Of a DNA stretch of 37,050 nt, positions 6,445 to 13,730 are shown one piece after another. Positions within the stretch are counted from its first letter, which is position 1; each line of letters starts with the position of its first letter. The position numbers were made by a program, and so were the translations under genes. Under the pieces are notes generated by a model. The model was not told the DNA's origin. It did not search any database and saw nothing but the letters and a program-made list of their open reading frames with translations. Origin of the DNA: a bacterium (GTDB lineage: Bacteria; Chloroflexota; Dormibacteria; Aeolococcales; Bog-877). The stretch covers positions 1 through 37,050 of the forward strand of contig JAJYET010000025.1 in assembly GCA_021785655.1 (NCBI GenBank), written 5' to 3'.

Positions 6445-7980
6445 ATGCGAGGGTGTGATCGGGAACGCAGAGCACCGTGCCAAGCTCCGGGTCTGATGGG
6501 TTCTGGAAACCGCTCACCCGCCGCGGCGAGCTCACAAATCCAAGGGCTCGCGGATCTGGCCCAATCCTGGTCCTACCTCGCCACCCAGCTCGCCCCTGAG
6601 GTGCCGGAGCTCCCGGCGGTCATCCAGCAGGAGGTGGGAACGCTCGCCTCGGCCCGCATCACCGAGGACCTGCTTCAGCAGAAGGCATTCGCCATCGCCC
6701 AGCGAGTTCACGAGGCCGGCCTGCCAGATCAGGCCGGCCATCTTCTCCACCGGATGGGTCGGCCGATGTACGAATTCCTGCTGCTCCTGGCCACCGAGGA
6801 GGAGCTGAGAGCTGCCGGGATGCTCACCGGGCCGGCGCCCGGCGCCCAAGACGGGGGCAGACAGTCGGCGGGGCCGCTCGGTCCGCCGGTGGCCCAGGTG
6901 GCCAGCGGGACCACGGCCCGGGACCGGGACGGCGCATCCCCTGCCCGGGTGGCCATGCGCTCCGACGGGAGCGACGACGCCCGGATCCCCTCCCCCCGGG
7001 CGCAGGAATCCCGGACCCGGGACACTGCCAGCCCCAACGGGGCGGCGATCGGGAGATCGGCCAGAGGGGAGTCGCCGCCGAAGGAGGCGACTCCCGACCT
7101 CGAGGCTCCAGCAGCGACTCTGGGGAAACCTTCGGGCTCAACTGGGATGGCGGCCGTGGCGCCTCCCGGAAGCTCCCCGTCGGAGGTCGACCCCGCGACC
7201 GCCGAGGGCTCCACCGCCGGCCGGGGATGGACCGAGCGAATCTCTCCCAGAGCGGCCCTGGAGCGGGAGCGCCAGAGGCAGGAACGAGAAGCCCTGCTCC
7301 GAGAGCGGGAGCGCCGGCTGCGGGAGGACCGGCTGCACACTGATCGAAGGCTTGCGGAGATGCCCGCGCTGGTGGCGGAGATCGTCCCCCAGGCCTTGCG
7401 GCAGGCACGGGCGGTGGCGGAGCGCGGCCTGGCCCGCAAGGCGGTGCGGTCCGCCGCCAAGCTGCCCCCGCAAGGGGAGGTGGGCTCGGCTGGCGGCCGC
7501 CTTTCGGAGCTGCTGGGGGCCAGGAAGTGGGTGGACGCCGCCGCCTTGGCGGTCCGCCTGGCTGAGCTGTCCCCGGGGGAGCCGGCCTCCGAGCTGGCCT
7601 GCCGCACCGGGGAGGCCTGCCGTCAGGCCGGCGAGGTTGACCTGGCGCTCCTGTGCTACACCAACGCCATCCTCTCCGCCCCGCCCTGCGAGTCCGCCTG
7701 CCGGCAGCTGGCCGACCTGTGCCTGGAGTGGACCAGACCCCGGCCGGCGCCAAGCCGGAGCTCGCTCTACGCGCCGGCCCGGATCGACCTCGAGGAGGAG
7801 ACCCGCGACCCCCGCCTGGCGCTGGTCTGGCTGGAGTTTCTGGCCCGAGTTCTGCGCGTGCGCGGCGCCGACGTTGAGGCCATGGCGGCTTACGAGCAGC
7901 TGCTGGGGCTGGCCCCGGGTAGAGTCGACCTGCGGGCGATGCTGGAGGCTGCGGCCCGTACGGGGCGTCTGCCCGACTGA
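6445..7980 (+). CDS. Coiled-coil protein with TPR-like C-terminus, unknown function
   Basis: I do not recognise a named family. From the ATG at 6445 the product is 511 residues. Residues about 30-130 are predicted helical, followed by a long Pro/Ser/Gly/Ala linker of about 130 residues. Next comes a charged Arg/Glu coiled coil (RERQRQEREALLRERERR), then a helical C-terminal region of about 170 residues with TPR-like pairs (AALAVRLAELSPGEPASELA, CYTNAILSAPPCESACRQLA, AMAAYEQLLGLAPGRVDLRA). TPR repeats generally bind other proteins. No signal peptide or membrane helix is seen. The start is uncertain: ATG 6496 and the far-upstream TTG 6034 are in the same frame, and none has a strong ribosome site. 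It precedes the RapZ-domain gene on the same strand by about 130 bases. Confidence 0.7.
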   Translation: MRGCDRERRAPCQAPGLMGSGNRSPAAASSQIQGLADLAQSWSYLATQLAPEVPELPAVIQQEVGTLASARITEDLLQQKAFAIAQRVHEAGLPDQAGHLLHRMGRPMYEFLLLLATEEELRAAGMLTGPAPGAQDGGRQSAGPLGPPVAQVASGTTARDRDGASPARVAMRSDGSDDARIPSPRAQESRTRDTASPNGAAIGRSARGESPPKEATPDLEAPAATLGKPSGSTGMAAVAPPGSSPSEVDPATAEGSTAGRGWTERISPRAALERERQRQEREALLRERERRLREDRLHTDRRLAEMPALVAEIVPQALRQARAVAERGLARKAVRSAAKLPPQGEVGSAGGRLSELLGARKWVDAAALAVRLAELSPGEPASELACRTGEACRQAGEVDLALLCYTNAILSAPPCESACRQLADLCLEWTRPRPAPSRSSLYAPARIDLEEETRDPRLALVWLEFLARVLRVRGADVEAMAAYEQLLGLAPGRVDLRAMLEAAARTGRLPD

Positions 7981-8109
7981 TCTCGGGCGGGCGGCTGCGT
8001 CGAGACTCTGCCTGCCCCGCCCGACCGGGCCTCTGGCACAATGGCGCCCAGCGGACGACAGCTTAGGGGAGGCGGCTGCCGGTCGGTCGCTTGCGCAGTA
8101 GGAGCAGTG

Positions 8110-8844
8110 ATGTCGCTGGTGGCGATTCTGGCCGAGGAGCGATTTCGGCCGAGGCTGGAGGAGCTGGCCCGGGAGGTGGGCTTCCAACTGCTGGAGGGAG
8201 TGGACCCCCACGCGGCACTCGCGGCGGTCGCGACCCCGGACGCCGTGGTGGTGGTCACCGAGGGCCACCACTCCCAGTGGCTGGGAGAGCTGGACAAGGA
8301 GGCGGTCCGGTACTGGCTGGTGGAGGTGGGGTCACCGGGGGGACCTCTTCTGCAGCCGCCCTCGCGCCGGCCTCACCGCCACCTCCTCGGGTTGGACCGC
8401 TCCTCCTCCTCCTATCTGCATCAGCTGCTGGATGACTGGCTGGACCGTGACCTGGTCAGGGTCGACTGCTTCAACTTCGCCTTCCGGGACGGGCTCCCCC
8501 AGGAAGCGGACTGGGTGCTGGACACCCGCTTCCTGGACAGCCCCTACTGGGTCCCCAGGATGCGCACACGGCGGGGAGATGACCCCGAGGTCCGGCGCTA
8601 CGTAATGGCCCAGAGGGGTGCAGAAGCCCTGGTTTCCGGGTTTGTGGACGCGCTGGGGGTCCTGCTCCCTCTGTACCGGGAGCAGCGTCGATCGGTGGTC
8701 CGGGTGGCAGTGGGATGCACTGGAGGGCAGCACCGCTCGCTGTCAGTCGCGCACGAGATCGTCGAGCGACTCTCGAACTCTCAGATCGCGACCGCCCGGC
8801 TCCTGCGCCGGCCTCCGCACCACCTGCCCCAGTACCCGGACTGA
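8110..8844 (+). CDS. Stand-alone RapZ C-terminal domain protein
   Basis: A 244-residue protein. Residues about 118-230 match the C-terminal domain of RNase adapter RapZ (YvcJ): CFNFAFRDGLPQEADWVLDT, FLDSPYWVP, DDPEVRRYV and the signature VGCTGGQHRS (201-210). In Escherichia coli this domain binds small RNAs and glucosamine-6-phosphate. The usual N-terminal P-loop kinase-like domain is absent; no GxxGxGKS motif is present. Instead residues 1-75 form an unassigned alpha/beta segment (VAILAEERFRPRLEELAREV) that vaguely resembles a receiver domain. AGGAG lies five to six bases upstream of ATG 8110; GTG 8107 is an alternative. It may be an RNA- or metabolite-binding protein that needs no nucleotide. 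Confidence 0.85.
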   Translation: MSLVAILAEERFRPRLEELAREVGFQLLEGVDPHAALAAVATPDAVVVVTEGHHSQWLGELDKEAVRYWLVEVGSPGGPLLQPPSRRPHRHLLGLDRSSSSYLHQLLDDWLDRDLVRVDCFNFAFRDGLPQEADWVLDTRFLDSPYWVPRMRTRRGDDPEVRRYVMAQRGAEALVSGFVDALGVLLPLYREQRRSVVRVAVGCTGGQHRSLSVAHEIVERLSNSQIATARLLRRPPHHLPQYPD

Positions 8845-8855
8845 GTCTCCGGCGC

Positions 8856-9440
8856 TCAGACCGCGGCCGCTGCCCAGGGCTGGGGGCTGAAGTGGCGGGC
8901 TGGATGGGGCAGCGCCGAGCGCAGTAGGTCCTCATACGCGGTGCGCACCTCGGGGTGCCGGAGCAGCAGGAGGTGAGCGTACTCGTGGGTGACCGGCCGG
9001 GGCTGGCGTGCCAGCCGAAGGTTCACCTCGTCCGGGAGTCGATCGGCCTTGCGGCCGTTGCAGCGTCGGCAGGCCACCACCTGGTTCTCCCAGGAGGCTG
9101 GAGCTCCCCCTCGGGAAACTGGAACCACGTGATCGATGGTGAGCTCCTGGGCCTGGCCGCGCTGCCCACAGTACTGGCAGGTGTAGTCATCTCGGAGCAG
9201 GATGTTGCGGCGATTGGGGTGGAGCATCCGCCGGGGAATGGAGATGTTGCGCAGCAACCGGACCACAATCACCCCCTCGCCCAGGCGGCGCTGGGCCAAC
9301 TCGGACTCCACCTGGCGACGCACCTCGTCATCCAGGAAGGCGACCCTCTCCTTGGTCAGGAGGACCACCAGCCGCCGACGGCTGATCACGTTGAGAGGTT
9401 GGAGAGAGGCGTTCAGCAGCAGAACTGGCATGAGGGCCAT
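8856..9440 (-). CDS. HNH endonuclease-like protein
   Basis: A 194-residue protein with a full HNH module at about residues 88-137: CQYCG, then LTIDHVVPVSRGG with the catalytic His, NQVVACRRCNGRKADR closing the ββα-metal fold with a second CxxC pair. The N-terminus (VLLLNASLQPLNVISRRRLVVLL) matches the widespread HNH family found in actinobacteria and cyanobacteria chromosomes, whose role is unclear and may be in DNA repair or restriction. It begins 21 bases after the small membrane protein and closes a minus-strand run that starts with etfB. Its stop is 11 bases from that of the convergent RapZ-domain gene. ATG 9431 is an alternative start. Confidence 0.88.
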   Translation of the reverse strand: MALMPVLLLNASLQPLNVISRRRLVVLLTKERVAFLDDEVRRQVESELAQRRLGEGVIVVRLLRNISIPRRMLHPNRRNILLRDDYTCQYCGQRGQAQELTIDHVVPVSRGGAPASWENQVVACRRCNGRKADRLPDEVNLRLARQPRPVTHEYAHLLLLRHPEVRTAYEDLLRSALPHPARHFSPQPWAAAAV

Positions 9441-9461
9441 TGTGCGCGGTCCGGGCCCCGA

Positions 9462-9629
9462 TCAGGCGGGGCGGAGCCCCACGATCCGGCGAAGCGCCTC
9501 GAGATGCAATCCCAGCTGGGGGCCAAGGCTGAACACGATGATGCCCAGAACCACAACCACCGCCAACGCCACCACGACGTAGGCGGCGACTGAGGGGCCC
9601 GAGGTGGGGGCCGGCAGCTGGGAGCTCAA
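9462..9629 (-). CDS. Small single-span membrane protein
   Basis: A 55-residue product if translation starts at TTG 9629, whose bases overlap the TGA of the FHA-domain gene as TTGA, a classic coupling arrangement. Residues about 14-35 form one strongly hydrophobic helix (AAYVVVALAVVVVLGIIVF), preceded by a short Pro/Ser segment and followed by a basic amphipathic tail (LEALRRIVGLRPA). No family is recognised. The position between the FHA protein and the HNH gene, and the clear membrane helix, argue that it is real. An in-frame ATG at 9701 would give 79 residues but its first part is out-of-frame-like. It may anchor or partner the FHA protein. Confidence 0.55.
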   Translation of the reverse strand: MSSQLPAPTSGPSVAAYVVVALAVVVVLGIIVFSLGPQLGLHLEALRRIVGLRPA

Positions 9630-10918
9630 ATGCCCGGCCCGGCGCTGGGATCGCGACTGGCGTGGACCCCATCCTCTGAGCCGGAGACAACCCACACCCA
9701 CCCCCCGGCCTGCTCGCCAAGCAGGGCGTCCAGCGCCAGAGCGGCCAGCAGGGCACCGACCTCCGCCCCGGCACGTGGCGCCACACCGGCGGCTTGGCGC
9801 AGGCGGGCCACCGCGGCTCGCGGCGAGGCTGAGGAGACGGCAATCAGGGTGCCGCCCTCAGCCCGGGGGAGAGCGTCAAGGATGGTCTTGAGATCGGAGC
9901 GCGGCGGCTCCACGGCCAGGAGGGGATCCCCGTCCAGCCCCGAGGCCAGCGAGGCACCGTGGCCTGCGGGAAGCTGGGGCCATCCGGGAGGGGTCGCACC
10001 GCGATCGCGAGTCCAGTCCAAAGCCCTTGGGCGGCGGGCGCCCAAGTCAAGCTCCCGGGCCACGACCATAGCCGCCCGTCCCGGCGAGAGGGAACTGAGC
10101 ACCACGGCGCCGCCGGCCTTCAGGATGGCCACGGCTCGCCCCACCAACTCCTCCGGAGGGGGCCCCCACCTGTCCAGCCGCGCTTGGACGAAGGGGCGGG
10201 TGCTGAGCGGCGGGGCCGCGAAGTCCAACGAGAGGTCACCGACCGTGCCGGTGCCCGTCGCCACCCCCTCGTCCAACGCCAGGGCCCGCCGGACCGCGCG
10301 CACCGCCTCATCCACGGCTCCATCAGGCAGGGGCTCGCCCACGGGATCCCAGAGATCGCCCCGGAGCGCCCTAAGGGGAAAGCCCGGCTCGAGCCGGACC
10401 GCCTCCGCACCCGCCTCCAAGAGGGAGCGCGCCGAGGGGGGCGCCCCAGACAGGTCCAGCTCCGCTCGCGGCGAGGGCACGGTCACCTCCGGCATCACGA
10501 TCGCCGACGGCGGGGGCGGGGCAGGGTGAGGCGATCCGGCCGCCCGCCAGGCGGCTTCCGGAGGGGGAACGGGCGGCGGGGCGAACGGCTGGCGCGCGGG
10601 TGCAGCCACCAGGGTGAGGGACGCCCCAGCCACCCGCAGGGTGCCTCCCAGGCGGAGCCGGGCCCGGCCCCCGGGTGGCAGCCGACGTCCGTCCACCCAG
10701 GTGCCGCTCACCCCGCCGAGGTCGTGGACCTCTACCCCCTCGTCGTCCTCGGTGAGCTCGCAATGATGGCTGTCGACGGCCTCCCCAGGGTCGAGGTGAC
10801 TCAGGTCCACGTCCGGTACCGGTCCCCCGGGGTTGAGCCGTCCCACCAGGATGGGGTAGCGCTCCAGGGTTACGCTGGCTCCGTCCGGAGCGCGAAGGGC
10901 GAGGAGACCAGGTCCCAT
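9626..10918 (-). CDS. FHA-domain protein with degenerate CpaF-like ATPase domain
   Basis: A 430-residue protein. Residues about 20-105 are a forkhead-associated domain that binds phosphothreonine: GR (26-27), SHHCEL (50-55) and the DLGGVSGTWVDG turn (66-77). A Pro-rich linker follows. Residues about 165-410 align by eye, in order, with CpaF/TadA type II/IV secretion ATPases: AILKAGGAVVLSSLSPGRAA takes the place of the strand and Walker A; DPLLAVEPPR (331-340) of the Walker B strand DRIIVGEVRG; and GGTLIAVSSASPRAAVARL of GSLTTIHANSPRDALSRL. The Walker A Gly-Lys-Thr is gone (SLSPGRAA), the His box has lost its His and the Walker B Glu is only partly kept, so ATP hydrolysis is unlikely. It is probably a regulatory or scaffold pseudo-ATPase. 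It starts 30 bases after etfA. Confidence 0.8.
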   Translation of the reverse strand: MGPGLLALRAPDGASVTLERYPILVGRLNPGGPVPDVDLSHLDPGEAVDSHHCELTEDDEGVEVHDLGGVSGTWVDGRRLPPGGRARLRLGGTLRVAGASLTLVAAPARQPFAPPPVPPPEAAWRAAGSPHPAPPPPSAIVMPEVTVPSPRAELDLSGAPPSARSLLEAGAEAVRLEPGFPLRALRGDLWDPVGEPLPDGAVDEAVRAVRRALALDEGVATGTGTVGDLSLDFAAPPLSTRPFVQARLDRWGPPPEELVGRAVAILKAGGAVVLSSLSPGRAAMVVARELDLGARRPRALDWTRDRGATPPGWPQLPAGHGASLASGLDGDPLLAVEPPRSDLKTILDALPRAEGGTLIAVSSASPRAAVARLRQAAGVAPRAGAEVGALLAALALDALLGEQAGGWVWVVSGSEDGVHASRDPSAGPGI

Positions 10919-10948
10919 GTCAGCCGGCCCGGCGGGCTGGCCGGGGTC

Positions 10949-11914
10949 TCACGGGAGCCCCCGCGCCCTCAGCTCCTCGATCAGAGCCGGGACCACCTTG
11001 AGGGCGTCACCGACCACGCCAAGGTCGCTGAGCTTAAAGATGGGTGCGTCCGGGTCCTTGTTGACGGCCACGATGTGACTGCTTCCCTTCATCCCCACCA
11101 GGTGCTGCATGGCGCCGCTGATCCCGCAGGCGATGTAGACGTCCGGCTTGACCGTCTTGCCGGTCTGCCCGACCTGGAAGGCGTACGGGACCCACCCCGC
11201 ATCCACCACCGCCCGGCTGGCTCCCACGGCTCCCCCCAGCTGTCGAGCGAGATGCTCCAGCACCTCGAAGTTGGCGGCCTCCTGCATCCCTCGCCCGCCG
11301 CTCACCACCACCCTGGCCTCCTCCAGCCCGGGGCCGGCGCTGGGGGCCACCACGGACTCCAGCCGTCGCGCCCCGAGCGGAGCCTCCGCGGGAAGTGGGA
11401 GCTCTTCCGTGGCGGGTGGGGGCGCGCCCGTGGCCATGGCCGTGAAGGACTTGGGGCGGACCAGAACTAGGGGCGAGCGCGACCTGGTCCGCGTCACGAC
11501 GTCCACCGTGCCGCCGAAGATGGCGGTACGGACCAGGAAGGCGTCGCCATCCCGGGTGACGTCGACGGCGTTGGCCACCACCGGAAGCCGTAGCCGGGCA
11601 CTCACCCTCGCCGCCAGATCGCGCCCCTCCTGGGTGCCCGGGAAGAGCACCAGGGAGGGCTGGAGGCGGTCCATCAGGGAGGACACCACGTGCGCGGCCG
11701 GCTGGCCCAGATGCTCCCGGTACGCCGACTCGCGGCCCACGAACGCCTGGGATGCGCCGTGGGCCCCGAGGGCCGGGAGGGCCGCGTCTGCACCCGGGTC
11801 CAGGACGACCACCGCCACCTCGTCACCGATCGCCCGAGCTTGGGTCACCAGCTCCAGGGTGAGCGGGGTAGGCGACCCCGCCACCACCTCCGCCGCCACC
11901 AGGATCATCCCCAT
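10949..11914 (-). CDS. etfA: Electron transfer flavoprotein alpha subunit
   Basis: A 321-residue FAD-binding subunit. The C-terminal FAD domain is unmistakable: VVSGGRGM (about 205-212), GASRAVVDAGW, QVGQTGKTVKPDVYIACGIS and HLVGMKGSSHIVAVNKDPDAP, which hold the FAD. The N-terminal domain (MILVAAEV ... VAVVVLDPG) has the adenine nucleotide-like fold shared with EtfB. ETF accepts electrons from acyl-CoA and related dehydrogenases and passes them to ETF:quinone oxidoreductase. Its ATG lies one base past the etfB stop, with GGTGATC as ribosome site, so the pair is an operon. No fixC/fixX or dehydrogenase gene is adjacent, which favours a general catabolic ETF over a bifurcating complex. Confidence 0.95.
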   Translation of the reverse strand: MGMILVAAEVVAGSPTPLTLELVTQARAIGDEVAVVVLDPGADAALPALGAHGASQAFVGRESAYREHLGQPAAHVVSSLMDRLQPSLVLFPGTQEGRDLAARVSARLRLPVVANAVDVTRDGDAFLVRTAIFGGTVDVVTRTRSRSPLVLVRPKSFTAMATGAPPPATEELPLPAEAPLGARRLESVVAPSAGPGLEEARVVVSGGRGMQEAANFEVLEHLARQLGGAVGASRAVVDAGWVPYAFQVGQTGKTVKPDVYIACGISGAMQHLVGMKGSSHIVAVNKDPDAPIFKLSDLGVVGDALKVVPALIEELRARGLP

Positions 11915-11915
11915 C

Positions 11916-12695
11916 TCAGATCACCTTGAGTTCGGCGAGGTAGTCCGCGATCCGTCCAGCCGCCGAGCCGTCGTCCTCGATCAGCTCGCCCGCCGTCCGC
12001 TCTGGAGCCGGCGCGGCGGAGATCACCTCCTGGCCCGCTGCCGCCAGCCCAACCTCCTCGGGAGGAATGCCCAGGTCATCCAGGGAGAACAGCTCCAGGG
12101 GCCGACTCTTGGCGGCCATGATCCCGCGCAAACTGGGGTACCTGGGCTCGTTGATGGCCCCGGTGACGGTCACCACGGCGGGGAGCGGGGACTCCACCAC
12201 GTCATGCCCCGCTGGCGTCTGGCGGTGGATCCGCACCGTGCCCGAGTCCACCTCCAGCGCCTTGGCGAAGGTCAGGGCGGGCCACCCCAGGAACTCGGCC
12301 ACCGCCGCCGGGACCGTCCCGGTGTAGCCATCTGTGGACTCGGTGCCCGCCACCACCAGCTCGCACCCGGACCTGGTCGCCGCCGCTGCCAGGACGCGGG
12401 CAGTAGCCAGGGCGTCAGAGCCCCGCAACCGGTCGTCCGCCACGTGAATGGCCGAGCTGGCGCCCATGGCCATGGCCTTGCGGAGCACCTCGGCGGCGCG
12501 CTCCCCGCCCATGGTTATGGCGACCACCTCCCCGCCGTTGGCCTCCACGACGCGGAGGGCGGCCTCCACCCCGTTGGCGTCGCCGGGGTCCAGCACCAAC
12601 TCCACCCCGTCACGCACCAGAAGGTGGGTCGCGGGGTCCAGCCGACCCACGCCCGTGGGGTCTGGGATCTGCTTGACGAAGACCGCCACCTTCAC
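11916..12695 (-). CDS. etfB: Electron transfer flavoprotein beta subunit
   Basis: A 259-residue subunit starting at GTG 12695, about eleven bases downstream of GGGAGGGG. It shows MKVAVFVKQIPDP at the N-terminus, the beta-signature region VVAGTESTDGYTGTVPAAVAEFLGWP (split by the AMP-binding loop) and VESPLPAVVTVTGAINEPRYPSL, all typical of EtfB. It forms the heterodimer with EtfA and binds AMP structurally. Its promoter (TAAGAT at 12737-12732 on the minus strand) sits back to back with that of tRNA-Asp. The downstream order etfA, FHA protein, small membrane protein and HNH nuclease on the same strand with gaps of 30 bases or less suggests one long transcript. Confidence 0.95.
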   Translation of the reverse strand: MKVAVFVKQIPDPTGVGRLDPATHLLVRDGVELVLDPGDANGVEAALRVVEANGGEVVAITMGGERAAEVLRKAMAMGASSAIHVADDRLRGSDALATARVLAAAATRSGCELVVAGTESTDGYTGTVPAAVAEFLGWPALTFAKALEVDSGTVRIHRQTPAGHDVVESPLPAVVTVTGAINEPRYPSLRGIMAAKSRPLELFSLDDLGIPPEEVGLAAAGQEVISAAPAPERTAGELIEDDGSAAGRIADYLAELKVI

Positions 12696-12731
12696 GCCAG
12701 GGGCCCCTCCCGAACTCTGTGAACTGGTGCC

Positions 12732-12737
12732 ATCTTA
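12732..12737 (-). promoter_or_regulatory. Putative -10 of the etf operon
   Basis: TAAGAT on the minus strand (five of six to TATAAT) lies 36 bases ahead of the etfB GTG. A -35 is poor (CTGGAC at about 16 bases). Position and match make it the best candidate, but no direct proof is possible from sequence. Confidence 0.35.
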
Positions 12738-12768
12738 CCGGGAGGCCGGGACCGTCCAGCCCGGGACG

Positions 12769-12774
12769 TATAAT
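12769..12774 (+). promoter_or_regulatory. Putative -10 of tRNA-Asp
   Basis: A perfect TATAAT stands 49 bases upstream of the mature tRNA-Asp start, which would give a 5' leader of about 43 bases. No TTGACA-like -35 is visible at 17 bases. Confidence 0.5.
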
Positions 12775-12823
12775 CGCCAGGCTTCCTGGGGCGGCTCATG
12801 TCCGGCCGCAGGGGCGACCCGAT

Positions 12824-12901
12824 GGCCCCGTGGTGTAGCTGGCCCAACACGCCACCCTGTCAAGGTGGAGATCGGCGGTTCGAATCCGCTCGGGGTCGCC
12901 A
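12824..12901 (+). tRNA. tRNA-Asp (GTC)
   Basis: The acceptor stem GGCCCCG (12824-12830) pairs with CGGGGTC (12891-12897), with one G-T pair, then discriminator G and an encoded CCA (12899-12901). The anticodon stem CCACC/GGTGG encloses CTGTCAA, with GTC at 12859-12861. The T arm CGGCGGTTCGAATCCGCTCG carries GTTCGAATC. This reads GAC and GAU codons. Confidence 0.95.
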
Positions 12902-12980
12902 GCCGGGCGAGGTGGGGGCCGGTCCCTCGTGGCGTCCGGCGGGTAGAGTTCCGCCCCGGAGTGCCGCCTACCATGAGGCG

Positions 12981-13730
12981 GTGCCTCTCCATCCGGGCGC
13001 CGGCCAGGGCTTCACAGCGGACCCGCGCCGGTACCAGCGCGGGCGCCCGGGATACCCGGACGCGGCGATCGACTGGGCACTAGGCGAGGCAGGGATCGAA
13101 AGGGGCGCTGAGGTCGTTGAGATGGGAGCGGGCACCGGCAAGCTCACTTCAGAGCTGATGGCACGCGGACCCCGGGTGATCGCCGTGGAGCCGGTGGCGC
13201 AGATGGCGGGGGCGCTCTCGGCCCGGCTCCCTGACCTGCAGGTGCTCGTGGCGACGGCGGAGTCCACCGGCCTGGCCCAGGCGTTACCGGCCGCCCAGTC
13301 GCCCCACTGGTTCGCCCTTGGGGCCGCTGTCCAGAAGATCCGCCGGCTCCTCCGTCCTGGCGGCTGGCTCGTCCTCCTCTGGAACCGGCGGGATCGGAGC
13401 CACCCCACCTGGCAGGCGGTGGCAGAGCTGGTCGAGCCGCTGCGAGCCGAGGATCCCACGCCCGAGGGCGACCGGTGGCGATCAGCGCACGCTGTGGGCC
13501 GCGAATTCGGGGCGGTGGTCCACCGCCGCTTCGCCCACACCGTGACCGCCATTTGTGGGGGCTTGGAGGACAGCGTGCTCTCGATCAGCAACGTGGCGTG
13601 CCAGCCGCCGGAGGTGCGCCGCCGGATGCGGACCGAGCCGGACCGCATCTGGAGTAGACGGGCCCCTCTGCCGGGGGGAGACCGGCTCCCGTACCCCACC
13701 GACGCGTACCTGGGGCGAGCAGGTGCCTGA
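12981..13730 (+). CDS. Class I SAM-dependent methyltransferase
   Basis: A 249-residue protein from GTG 12981. Motif I is VVEMGAGTGKLT (about 47-58), followed by the acidic end of strand two in VIAVEPVAQM and the later LLRPGGWLVLLWNRRDRS motif. The opening ADPRRYQRGRPGYP and the closing RLPYPTDAY fit a family of small-molecule methyltransferases with YxxxRPxYP starts. The segment that normally reads about 'AEAIPLPDASVDAVVVAQAFHWF' is shortened and altered here (AESTGLAQALPAAQSPHWFA), removing the usual motif IV acidic strand, so activity is uncertain. The open frame extends 5' through the tRNA, but that part is not protein. The next gene starts inside its stop region. Confidence 0.75.
   Translation: MPLHPGAGQGFTADPRRYQRGRPGYPDAAIDWALGEAGIERGAEVVEMGAGTGKLTSELMARGPRVIAVEPVAQMAGALSARLPDLQVLVATAESTGLAQALPAAQSPHWFALGAAVQKIRRLLRPGGWLVLLWNRRDRSHPTWQAVAELVEPLRAEDPTPEGDRWRSAHAVGREFGAVVHRRFAHTVTAICGGLEDSVLSISNVACQPPEVRRRMRTEPDRIWSRRAPLPGGDRLPYPTDAYLGRAGA

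Noticed and set aside
12798-12980. N-terminal extension of the methyltransferase frame
   Set aside because: This part runs through tRNA-Asp and has no protein-like pattern; GTG 12981 fits the family start.
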